From contig OZ255827.1 of NCBI GenBank assembly GCA_965277625.1, positions 124,001 through 188,000 on the forward strand: DNA of 64,000 bases. The letters run 5' to 3'. Under the pieces are notes generated by a model. It did not search any database, was not told the origin of the DNA, and saw only the letters and a program-made list of their open reading frames with translations. Position 1 is the first letter of the stretch; every line of letters starts with the position of its first letter. The DNA is from G965195345 sp965277625 (lineage in GTDB: Bacteria > Pseudomonadota > Gammaproteobacteria > CAKMZV01). Made by a program: the position numbers and the translations under genes. Positions 35,928 through 43,319 of this stretch are shown piece by piece.

Positions 35928-36265
35928 GACACAATGAAGTCAATCTTTACGGCATTAAAATACCTTTGTTTATTGGGATTTTAGACTGGGAAAAACAACA
36001 CGTCCAAACCGTTGAACTCGATCTTTCCATCCGTATAGAAAACTTAATGGTTGAACAAGAGCCTGTTGTGGATTACGATGACCTGACGCAATCGCTTTGC
36101 CAAGCTTTTGCCCAACAGAAAATTGAACTCATTGAATCACTGGCCGAACAGGTGGCGCAGTTTATCAAACAACGCTACGCGGTATTATCCGTTCAGGTTC
36201 GCGTTAAAAAAGCTGTGGTCATTGCGGGTTCACCCAATACCGTAGAGGTTTGTATTAGACGATGA
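35918..36265 (+). CDS. folB: dihydroneopterin aldolase FolB
   Basis: Cleaves 7,8-dihydroneopterin to 6-hydroxymethyl-dihydropterin in folate synthesis. 115 aa. IPLFIGILDWEKQHVQTVELDL contains the substrate Glu, VVDYDDL is conserved, and the C-terminal VKKAVVIAGS carries the catalytic Lys. It overlaps moaE by 10 bp; both genes handle pterins, which may explain the pairing. Confidence 0.92.
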   Translation: MDLRHNEVNLYGIKIPLFIGILDWEKQHVQTVELDLSIRIENLMVEQEPVVDYDDLTQSLCQAFAQQKIELIESLAEQVAQFIKQRYAVLSVQVRVKKAVVIAGSPNTVEVCIRR

Positions 36266-37359
36266 ATAAGCTGGCAATCATGAAGGTGTTTGATAAAGCC
36301 ATGGGGCATTGGTTGCGTTTGTTTGCCAAAAAACGTTCGACCCCTTATCCAAAAACGGTAAAACGCATTTTAGTCATAAAATTAGCGGCGATGGGCGATG
36401 CGTTTTGTTTGATGCCCAGCCTTCGCTACTTAAAACATCATAGACCAGATGTTGAGATCCATTGGTTGACAACCACGCGTACACTACCAGATTTGTTCGA
36501 GTCATTAACCTTTGTCGATAAGCAGCTGATTATGCCGACGCGACCATGGGCACTGTTTCGATTCATCCAAAACACATCGTGGCAACAATACGATTTGATC
36601 GTTGACTTTGACCAGTACTACCATCTTTCAGAATGGCTGGCTTTAAAAGGCTATGCTTGCGGCTTTCATTCCCCCATAAAAGGCCAATATTTTGACAGAA
36701 GCTTAGAATACGATGCCCAAGCCAATGAAAAACAACAGTTTCTGCAGCTCATACAAACAAGTTTGGATTTGAGTCCACCAGCGTCAAAAACCTGGTTATT
36801 GATGCCCGAATTGGCTCAACAAAGTCATTTAACACAAGCAGAGATTGCGCTTATGGCGCCTGTGAATGATGCCATTGTTATTTACCCAGGCTCCAGCCTG
36901 AATGCGGCTATTCGGCGTTGGGATGTCAGCAAATACATTGAACTCATTGAGGCTTTGTCCGCCCGTGGCGAAACCATCATTATTGCTGGTGGCAAGGACG
37001 AGTTGAATTTGGTCGATCAATTTAAAACAGGGCCGTCGATGATTTGGATTGAAAAGTTGTCATTATTTGCTTGGTCTTGGTTCTTTGCTCACAAAGCCAA
37101 ACTGTTTATCAGTAACGATGGTGGATTGCTACATGTTGCACAAGCACAAGGCCTCAAATGCCTCAGTCTATTTGGACCGACTTCCAGTGAAAAATGGGGT
37201 TCAACCGATGGTCAAAGCGTTTCAATCGAAGTCCCTTTAGAATGCCGACCCTGCATTAAAACTTACTTGGGCATTGTGCCAAGCACTTGTGCGCGCGGCG
37301 ATTTAGCTTGTATGCAACGCATAGAAGTGGCCGATGTCCTGTCAAAACTAAAATCCTAA
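36262..37359 (+). CDS. glycosyltransferase family 9 (heptosyltransferase-like)
   Basis: 365 aa of GT-B fold. N-domain RILVIKLAAMGDAFCLMPSLRYLKHHRP is the ADP-heptose transferase N-terminal signature; C-domain has YPGSSLNAAIRRWDVSKYIELIEAL, SNDGGLLHVAQAQG and LFGPTSSEKWG (nucleotide-sugar binding). Probably adds heptose or a related sugar to LPS core or another envelope glycan. It overlaps folB by 4 bp (ATGA) and precedes a polyprenyl-phosphate sugar transferase. Confidence 0.85.
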   Translation: MNKLAIMKVFDKAMGHWLRLFAKKRSTPYPKTVKRILVIKLAAMGDAFCLMPSLRYLKHHRPDVEIHWLTTTRTLPDLFESLTFVDKQLIMPTRPWALFRFIQNTSWQQYDLIVDFDQYYHLSEWLALKGYACGFHSPIKGQYFDRSLEYDAQANEKQQFLQLIQTSLDLSPPASKTWLLMPELAQQSHLTQAEIALMAPVNDAIVIYPGSSLNAAIRRWDVSKYIELIEALSARGETIIIAGGKDELNLVDQFKTGPSMIWIEKLSLFAWSWFFAHKAKLFISNDGGLLHVAQAQGLKCLSLFGPTSSEKWGSTDGQSVSIEVPLECRPCIKTYLGIVPSTCARGDLACMQRIEVADVLSKLKS

Positions 37360-37363
37360 GCTG

Positions 37364-38425
37364 ATGCTTTTTATCACCACATTCGTTGTTTCTGTTTTAA
37401 CTGTCTTAGGCACGCTTTATCTGTCTAAAAAATGGCAGTTTGGCATAGATTCACAGCTGAAAGGCGCACAAAAATTCCACACTGTGCCCACACCGAGAAC
37501 GGGTGGCATTGCCATTTTTCTGAGCATCGGTGTTGGCTGCTTTCTATTTGCAGAACCCCCAGCGCTCTTGCTTTGGCTGGCTGGGTTTGTGGCGTTTATC
37601 GGTGGTATTGCTGAAGATTTAACGGGTAAAATTAATCCTTTTTGGCGCCTCATCCTAACCTTTGTTGCCGCCGCCATTGCTTTTTATCTGGTCGATGCTG
37701 GACTTCAGCGCGTTGGCGTCATCGGGTTTAATGAGTTATTCATGGCATCCACCATCGCTTCGCTGATATTTACCGTTATTGCCGTGGGCGGCGTCGCCCA
37801 TTCTGTGAATATTGTTGATGGCTATAATGGCTTGATGTTGGGATTTTGTCTCATGGCTATGTCGGTCTTTGGCGGTCTGGCTTGGCACCTTGACGACGTA
37901 CTTTTATTGCAGCTCTGTGTGATGGGGGCGGCGGCCTCTCTCGGTTTATTGCTATTCAATTGTCCAACGGGCAAAATATTTTGTGGCGATGGCGGGGCTT
38001 ATTTTCTGGGTTTTTGGTTGGCTGAAATCGCCGTATTATTGATCGTTCGACACGATGAAATATCGCCCTGGCTTGGTTTTTTAGTCATGGCGTACCCCGT
38101 TGTTGAAACGCTTTTCTCCATGTATCGCAAAAAAGTATTGCGCAAAATGTCACCCAGTTTGCCCGATCGAGTCCACCTTCACATGCTGATATATCAACGA
38201 GTCATCAGACCCATGTGGCGTCACTCAAGCATGCCTAAAAACTTGCAAAACGCGATGGTCTCACCCTTTTTGTGGGTGTTGGCAGCCATTCCAGCCCTGG
38301 TTGGGGTATGGCTACGTGAAAGCACCGCCTTGCTGTTGATTGCATTGCTCGGCTTTGTTTTACTGTATTTGGGTATTTATTGGCGATTGGTCGCATTCGG
38401 CGTTCGCCAAAAAAGACGCGTTTGA
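37364..38425 (+). CDS. WecA/WbpL-type polyprenyl-phosphate N-acetylhexosamine-1-phosphate transferase
   Basis: 353-aa polytopic membrane protein of the MraY/WecA family. VPTPRTGGIAIF, the Mg-binding NIVDGYNGL and CGDGGAYFLG are the family motifs; about ten hydrophobic segments are visible. MraY itself is unlikely because the cytoplasmic motifs and neighbours differ. It would start a lipid-linked glycan (O-antigen, exopolysaccharide or protein glycan) at the inner membrane, fitting the GT9 gene upstream. Confidence 0.85.
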   Translation: MLFITTFVVSVLTVLGTLYLSKKWQFGIDSQLKGAQKFHTVPTPRTGGIAIFLSIGVGCFLFAEPPALLLWLAGFVAFIGGIAEDLTGKINPFWRLILTFVAAAIAFYLVDAGLQRVGVIGFNELFMASTIASLIFTVIAVGGVAHSVNIVDGYNGLMLGFCLMAMSVFGGLAWHLDDVLLLQLCVMGAAASLGLLLFNCPTGKIFCGDGGAYFLGFWLAEIAVLLIVRHDEISPWLGFLVMAYPVVETLFSMYRKKVLRKMSPSLPDRVHLHMLIYQRVIRPMWRHSSMPKNLQNAMVSPFLWVLAAIPALVGVWLRESTALLLIALLGFVLLYLGIYWRLVAFGVRQKRRV

Positions 38426-38433
38426 TCAAAGGA

Positions 38434-38509
38434 TGGTGGGTCGTCCGCGGCTCGAACGCGGGACCAATGGATTAAAAGTCCAGTGCTCTACCAACTGAGC
38501 TAACGACCC
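38434..38509 (-). tRNA. tRNA-Lys (anticodon TTT)
   Basis: 76-nt cloverleaf with encoded CCA on the minus strand. Acceptor GGGTCGT pairs with ACGACCC, D arm GCTC...GAGC, anticodon loop CTTTTAA, perfect T stem CCGCG/CGCGG. The outermost anticodon-stem pair is C27 x T43 rather than the G-T of E. coli tRNA-Lys. It ends 8 bp from the WecA-like gene, convergent to it. Confidence 0.96.
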
Positions 38510-38527
38510 ATAATCAAACACGCGCGT

Positions 38528-38533
38528 ATTATA
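38528..38533 (-). promoter_or_regulatory. -10 element of tRNA-Lys
   Basis: TATAAT on the minus strand followed by a GC-rich discriminator (ACGCGCG), typical of stringently controlled stable-RNA promoters. It would start transcription about 12 nt upstream of the mature tRNA. Confidence 0.55.
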
Positions 38534-38710
38534 CCCATCTCCATAAAATCTTGCGAGCAATATTAAAGGGTTTGCCCTCTGATAGGCACAGCAGGCGTTC
38601 ATCTTGAGCTGTCTCAGTCTCAGATCATTCAACACCGCGCTCTAAATTGAAGGAAAATCCAAACAACCATAAAAAAATTCAATGAAATTTTTTTAATTCT
38701 TGTTTGCAAT

Positions 38711-38725
38711 GTCATTTAAAATGAC
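38711..38725. promoter_or_regulatory. 15-bp perfect palindrome, candidate operator
   Basis: GTCATTT-A-AAATGAC: two 7-bp arms about a single central base. Placed 150 bp upstream of the acyl-CoA dehydrogenase gene. Size and symmetry suit a dimeric transcription factor; the factor is not identified. Confidence 0.45.
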
Positions 38726-38738
38726 TGCCCTAAGGGAC

Positions 38739-38755
38739 TAATATCTGTGATATTA
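38739..38755. promoter_or_regulatory. 17-bp perfect palindrome, candidate operator
   Basis: TAATATC-TGT-GATATTA: two perfect 7-bp arms with a 3-bp spacer, 13 bp downstream of the first palindrome. This form is common for TetR- or GntR-type regulators of acyl-CoA metabolism, but which one acts here is inference. Confidence 0.5.
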
Positions 38756-38874
38756 AAACAACGTTCGTATTGAATATTTTAATTCTTCTTCAATTATATT
38801 CAACATCCCGATCTATATAGGTTGCGGTTCCTGTTAACAATGAATCAAAGGGCTACGACTCTAAAGGAAACACT

Positions 38875-40050
38875 ATGAGCGATAAAAAAACCACGATCTT
38901 AGACGCCGCACGTTCGCATTGCGAAACCGTCATCAAACCCAATGTCGATGCTTGGAATAAGGCGGCCAAATGGCCCAGAGATGCCTCTGATCAGGCGGCC
39001 AAACTCGGTCTCACTGGGCTCTATTGCCCTGAAGAATTAGGCGGTCAAGGGCTTTCGCTTGGCGATGGCATCCCTGTCTATGAAGCCTTAGGGGCGGGCG
39101 ATGGGGCTTATGCTTTTGCATTGTCCATGCACAATATTTGTGCTTATGCAGTCTGTGGTTTTGGCACAGAGGCATTTAAACAACAATGGGCTAAAGACCT
39201 CACTGCTGGCAAAAAATTGGCCAATTTTGCGCTCACCGAACCTCAAGCGGGCTCAGACCCACGAACCATGCAAACCTTTGCCAAAGACAATGGCGACAAG
39301 ACCTTCACAATCAACGGTGCCAAAGCCTGGGTCTCTCTGGCCACAGAAGCTGATGTGTATTTAACCGTAGCCAAGACCAGCGACGTGCCCGGCTATAAAG
39401 ACATGATGATGATTGCCATTCCGGCCAACACCCCCGGATTGTCATTTGGTCCTTTGTACGACACGCCTTCTTATCAATTTTTACCCATGTCTGAAATGAT
39501 GATGCACGATGTTGTTGTTCCGGCAGAAAATATCATCCTACCCATCGGTCAAGGATTCAGCGGTTCATTAATGGCCATTGATATTGCCCGCGTTTCCATT
39601 GCCTCAGGCTGTTGTGGCTTGATGCAATCGGCTTTGGATACTGCATTACGCTACGCCAAAGACCGCAAAATGTTCGGCTCAACCAATTTAAAATTAGACG
39701 GCATCCAATGGATGTTAGGTGAGGTTTCGACTGATCTTGAGGTGTCTAAACTGCTTTATCAAAAAGCGGCCAACGCCTTGGGTACCGAAGAAGGGACGCT
39801 TCTGGCGGCGCACGCTAAACGTTTTGTGCCCGACGCGGCCTTACGTGCGGCCAACACCTGCACCCAAGTGCTCGGTGGGATGGGGCTATTAAAACCTTAT
39901 GGATTGGATCGCCTCAGTCGCTTGGCACAAATGTTAAAAATCGTTGATGGTACGACAGAGATTCAAAGGCTCGTTATAGGCCGCGCCCTACAACAACGCG
40001 CTGAATCTTTGCCCGCCATTGACATTCCTAAAGGTTTTGATGAAAAATGA
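38875..40050 (+). CDS. acyl-CoA dehydrogenase, candidate methylmercaptopropionyl-CoA dehydrogenase of the DMSP pathway
   Basis: 391-aa FAD-dependent acyl-CoA dehydrogenase. FALTEPQAGSD (119-129), the beta-domain, and the C-terminal domain with RKMFGS and QVLGGMGL are clear. The usual catalytic base (Glu in a YEGT-like motif) is Asp358 in VDGTTEIQ, and the alternative base on the upstream helix (DLERL in isovaleryl-CoA dehydrogenase) is Ala238 in DIARV. Its stop overlaps the dmdA start (ATGA), so it is the first gene of a dmd operon. Standard DmdC is near 590 aa; this is a short type, so a DmdC role is inferred from context only. Confidence 0.8.
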   Translation: MSDKKTTILDAARSHCETVIKPNVDAWNKAAKWPRDASDQAAKLGLTGLYCPEELGGQGLSLGDGIPVYEALGAGDGAYAFALSMHNICAYAVCGFGTEAFKQQWAKDLTAGKKLANFALTEPQAGSDPRTMQTFAKDNGDKTFTINGAKAWVSLATEADVYLTVAKTSDVPGYKDMMMIAIPANTPGLSFGPLYDTPSYQFLPMSEMMMHDVVVPAENIILPIGQGFSGSLMAIDIARVSIASGCCGLMQSALDTALRYAKDRKMFGSTNLKLDGIQWMLGEVSTDLEVSKLLYQKAANALGTEEGTLLAAHAKRFVPDAALRAANTCTQVLGGMGLLKPYGLDRLSRLAQMLKIVDGTTEIQRLVIGRALQQRAESLPAIDIPKGFDEK

Positions 40051-41147
40051 CAACGCTTTCTATATCCAGACGCATCAATAACTCGCCTTTTACTGGGCGC
40101 TTGCACGACTTGGGTGTTAAGAGTTATACCGTATATAACCACACGCTTTTAGCCACCAGTTTCGAATCGCTTGAAGCCGATTACCGCCACCTTAAAGACC
40201 ATGTGCAAGTGTGGGACGTCTCTTGTGAAAAACAAATCGAATTACAAGGCCCTGATGCCGCCACCCTGTTACAAAAATTAACACCGCGTAACATGTCAAA
40301 ATTGGCTGTCGGTCAATGTTATTACACGCCCATCATTGACGAAACAGGCGGGATGTTAAATGACCCTGTGACGTTGAAATTAGGCGACGACCGTTATTGG
40401 ATTTCAATTGCCGACTCCGATTTACTGCTCTGGGTAAAAGGCTTGGCCGTTGGCATGAATTTGCAAGTAAAAGTCAGTCAGCCGGTCATCTTTCCCTTAG
40501 CCGTTCAAGGTCCCAAATCCACAGATCTATTAAAATCTATTTTTGGCGCAGACATAGAACACCTTCGCTTTTTTCGTTTCATTACCCTAGATTATTTAGG
40601 ACAGCCGTTGATTATTTCACGTTCGGGTTTTTCCAAACAAGGCGGTTTTGAAATATACGTGAATGAAATGCAGGCATTGCCACTGTGGGACACAATGTTC
40701 AAAAATGGCGCGGATTTTGATGTGCGCGCTGGTGGTCCCAATCTGATCGAACGAATTGAAGGCGGATTATTGTCCTATGGCAACGATATGAGCAGAGAAA
40801 ACACGCCACACGAATGCGGGTTTGGCCAATTATGCGACCCAGAAATGATGACACAATGTATAGGCGGTGCCGCATTAGAGCAGCGCAACCAAGCCCCTGA
40901 TCAACAAAAAATATGCGGGATAAAAATAGAAGGATCGGCCGTCCCATCCTGTATTGCCCCATGGCGCACCTTTGTCGATGAACAATGCATTGGCCAGGTT
41001 ACCTCGGCAACTTGGTCGCCAGATTTACAGACCAACATCGCCATTGCCATGCTCAAAATCCCTTTTAACGAGCCAGAGCAAATGGTTATGATTGAAACAC
41101 CGAACGGTTTAAGAGGCGGCCTAGTCAGCGCCCTACCATTTGTTTGA
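40047..41147 (+). CDS. dmdA: dimethylsulfoniopropionate demethylase DmdA
   Basis: Tetrahydrofolate-dependent enzyme of the GcvT fold that takes a methyl group from DMSP, leaving 3-methylmercaptopropionate. 366 aa. The N-terminus SRRINNSPFTGRLHDLGVKSYTVYNHTLL, HVQVWDVSCEKQIELQGPDA, the ISIADSD segment, LAVQGPKS and PNLIERIEGGLLSYGND closely resemble SAR11 DmdA as I remember it, and differ from glycine-cleavage T protein, whose gcvH/gcvP partners are absent here. Flanked by an acyl-CoA dehydrogenase and an acyl-CoA ligase, as in dmd clusters. Confidence 0.85.
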   Translation: MTTLSISRRINNSPFTGRLHDLGVKSYTVYNHTLLATSFESLEADYRHLKDHVQVWDVSCEKQIELQGPDAATLLQKLTPRNMSKLAVGQCYYTPIIDETGGMLNDPVTLKLGDDRYWISIADSDLLLWVKGLAVGMNLQVKVSQPVIFPLAVQGPKSTDLLKSIFGADIEHLRFFRFITLDYLGQPLIISRSGFSKQGGFEIYVNEMQALPLWDTMFKNGADFDVRAGGPNLIERIEGGLLSYGNDMSRENTPHECGFGQLCDPEMMTQCIGGAALEQRNQAPDQQKICGIKIEGSAVPSCIAPWRTFVDEQCIGQVTSATWSPDLQTNIAIAMLKIPFNEPEQMVMIETPNGLRGGLVSALPFV

Positions 41148-41194
41148 TGATCATTCGTCTGCCAACCTTCCTTTAACTTGCAAGAGACTTAATC

Positions 41195-42829
41195 ATGTCG
41201 CATAAACACTACCAGCAACTCCAGCCCAATCAAGCCAATTATGTGCCACTCAGCCCCCTGTCTTTCATGGGGCGAACTGCAGCCATCTTCCCCGATCATT
41301 TGGCGGTCATTTACGGCAAAAGACGCTATACCTGGTCAGAAGTACACGTGCGCACCAAAAAATTGGCCACCGCATTAAAAAACAAGGGCATTCAATTGGG
41401 TGACACCGTTTCTGCGCTTTTGACCAATACACCTGAGATGGTTGAAGCCCATTTTGGCGTCCCCATGTGCGGGGCGGTGTTGAACACCATCAATTATCGG
41501 TTAGAACCTGCGACCATCAGCTATATACTCAAACATGCCGACAGCAAACTGCTGATTGCTGACAGCCAGTTTATTGAAACTGCGTCCAAGATCATCCAAG
41601 ATGAAGGTTTGGATATTCCTATTATTCGAGTCGATGATTTAGAAGAAAATGTCACCTCAACCTTGGGTGATTTTGAGTATGAAGCGCTGCTTGCTGAAAC
41701 CCCTATAACAGAAGAAATCCTCGCTGACGCGCACTTGCCTGCCGATGAATGGCAAGCGCTGACATTAAACTACACCTCAGGAACTTCAGGCAAACCCAAG
41801 GGCGTGGTCTATCATCATCGGGGCTCTTACCTCATGAGCATGGGCACAATCGCTGCTTGGGAATTGCCCTTGCACGCCGTGTATTTGGCCACCGTTCCAC
41901 TGTTTCATTGCAATGGTTGGGGGCATAGTTGGACCATGTGTTTGATGGCCGGCACCATTGTTTGCTGTCGAGCCATTACCGCCAAACGGGTTTTTGACGA
42001 CATTGCCGAACACCGCATCACGCACATGGGTGGTGCACCCATCATCCTTGGGCTATTGGCCAATGCACCGCCCGCTGAACAACGAACCATTGATCATGTT
42101 GTAAATGTCTTTACCGCGGGCGCGCCACCGCCGCCTGCAATTTTCATTGCGATGGAGAAACTCAATTTTAAAGTCACCCAAGTTTATGGTCTAACCGAGA
42201 CTTATGGTCACGTTACTCAGTGTTTGTGGCAGTCAAAATGGGACCAACGCGATGATCAAGAACGGGCAGAAATTAAAAGCTGGCAAGGCGTTACTTTCCC
42301 CATGAATGAGGCGGTGCAGCTACAATCTTTGGACTCTGGCGAACTCATCCCTCAAGACTCTGATACCGAAGGCGAAATTCTCATCCGCGGCAATGCTGTG
42401 ATGAAAGGCTACTACAAAGCCCCTGAGCAAACAGAGAGCGCTTTTGCCGATGGTTGGTTTCACACTGGAGACGTCGCGACTTGGCAAGAAAATGGCTATG
42501 TCCAAATCCGCGATCGTTTGAAGGATGTCATTATCTCTGGCGGTGAAAATATTTCTTCTGTCGAAATCGAAGCCACCTTATACAACCACCCAGCGGTTTC
42601 AGTCGCTGCCGTTGTGGCTCAATCTGATGAAAAATGGGGGGAAGTGCCTTGCGCCTTTATTGAGTTGAAGGAAGCCGCCCATGCCGATGCAGCTGAATTG
42701 GATGCCTTCTGTCGTCAGCATTTGGCGGGTTTTAAAGTCCCTAAAAACTACGTGTTCTGTGCATTGCCTAAAACCGTCACAGGTAAAATTCAGAAGTTCA
42801 AACTCAGAAATACCTTGAGCGATAACTGA
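41195..42829 (+). CDS. dmdB: acyl-CoA ligase, probable 3-methylmercaptopropionate-CoA ligase (DmdB)
   Basis: 544-aa ANL-superfamily adenylating enzyme. P-loop YTSGTSGKPKGV, YGLTETYG, GWFHTGDVA, SGGENISS and the C-terminal catalytic Lys in TVTGKIQK are all present. Position 47 bp after dmdA in the same direction points to activation of methylmercaptopropionate, the step after DmdA. By sequence alone it could be any short- or medium-chain acyl-CoA synthetase, so the substrate is inferred from the neighbours. Confidence 0.75.
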   Translation: MSHKHYQQLQPNQANYVPLSPLSFMGRTAAIFPDHLAVIYGKRRYTWSEVHVRTKKLATALKNKGIQLGDTVSALLTNTPEMVEAHFGVPMCGAVLNTINYRLEPATISYILKHADSKLLIADSQFIETASKIIQDEGLDIPIIRVDDLEENVTSTLGDFEYEALLAETPITEEILADAHLPADEWQALTLNYTSGTSGKPKGVVYHHRGSYLMSMGTIAAWELPLHAVYLATVPLFHCNGWGHSWTMCLMAGTIVCCRAITAKRVFDDIAEHRITHMGGAPIILGLLANAPPAEQRTIDHVVNVFTAGAPPPPAIFIAMEKLNFKVTQVYGLTETYGHVTQCLWQSKWDQRDDQERAEIKSWQGVTFPMNEAVQLQSLDSGELIPQDSDTEGEILIRGNAVMKGYYKAPEQTESAFADGWFHTGDVATWQENGYVQIRDRLKDVIISGGENISSVEIEATLYNHPAVSVAAVVAQSDEKWGEVPCAFIELKEAAHADAAELDAFCRQHLAGFKVPKNYVFCALPKTVTGKIQKFKLRNTLSDN

Positions 42830-42850
42830 TTTTTAGACACAGAGCGATGA

Positions 42851-42872
42851 TTTGGGCAAATTTTTGCTCAAA
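42851..42872 (+). other. hairpin after dmdB without a T run
   Basis: TTTGGGCAA (42851-42859) pairs with TTGCTCAAA (42864-42872), nine pairs with one G-T and a 4-nt loop, 22 bp after the stop. It lacks a following T tract, so it may protect the 3' end rather than terminate. Confidence 0.35.
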
Positions 42873-42930
42873 TTGCCTGTTAAATGCCTTTTTTAATGGG
42901 ATAAATCAAAACTTCCGCTCATGAATTTAG

Positions 42931-42936
42931 TATAAT
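42931..42936 (+). promoter_or_regulatory. -10 element upstream of rpmJ2
   Basis: Perfect TATAAT with a weak -35 candidate. Predicted start about 42943; the ~105-nt leader starts with a GC palindrome GGCGCGCGCC (42953-42962). Confidence 0.4.
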
Positions 42937-43048
42937 CCCGTCCTTTGAATAAAGGCGCGCGCCGTCTAAATTGGATAAACGCTTGTTTTTTCTAAGATTA
43001 GTGGCTCAAGACGCTGAATGACAATATTCACCATAATCGTAATTTAAC

Positions 43049-43174
43049 ATGAAAATTCTATCTTCTTTAAAATCTGCCAAATCTAGACACAGAGATTGTC
43101 AAATTGTACGCCGTCGTGGCAAAGTGTTTGTTATCTGTAAGACAGACCCTCGATTCAAGGCTCGTCAACGTTAA
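43049..43174 (+). CDS. rpmJ2: 50S ribosomal protein bL36, zinc-free type B
   Basis: 41-aa protein MKILSSLKSAKSRHRDCQIV... ending FKARQR. The type B (YkgO-like) pattern SLKSAKSRHRDCQIVRRRGKVFVICK shows only Cys17 and Cys30, without the CxxC...C..H zinc ribbon of type A L36. Isolated between the DMSP operon and tig, not in the spc operon. Paired with zinc-free bL31 at 33361 it suggests a ribosome that does not need these two zinc ions. Confidence 0.93.
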   Translation: MKILSSLKSAKSRHRDCQIVRRRGKVFVICKTDPRFKARQR

Positions 43175-43319
43175 GATTCTGCCCACAATATGGACATTGA
43201 GTGGTCAACAACGCTGATTAAGCGCCACTTGAGTCTGACCGAATAAGGTTTGTTGAAGCCTTTATCCGAACATCTCTTTGAATCAAATTCTTACAATCCC
43301 TTTACGATCATAAAAATTC

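Larger units (their letters stand above)
38510..38874. other. 365-bp non-coding region between tRNA-Lys and the DMSP operon
   Basis: No ORF of substance. The left end has the tRNA-Lys promoter. From 38640 the DNA is AT-rich and holds palindromes at 38711-38725 and 38739-38755, and an inverted pair TTGAATAT (38770-38777)/ATATTCAA (38806-38813). The ribosome site AAAGGAAA precedes the ATG at 38875. It looks like a heavily regulated promoter region for the operon downstream. Confidence 0.6.

Noticed and set aside
40047..41147. Calling this gene gcvT
   Set aside because: Neighbours are not gcvH/gcvP, and the N-terminal and middle motifs resemble DMSP demethylase.
43175..43319. Possible tRNA or small RNA before tig
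   Set aside because: Only imperfect inverted repeats; no cloverleaf, promoter or terminator pattern.
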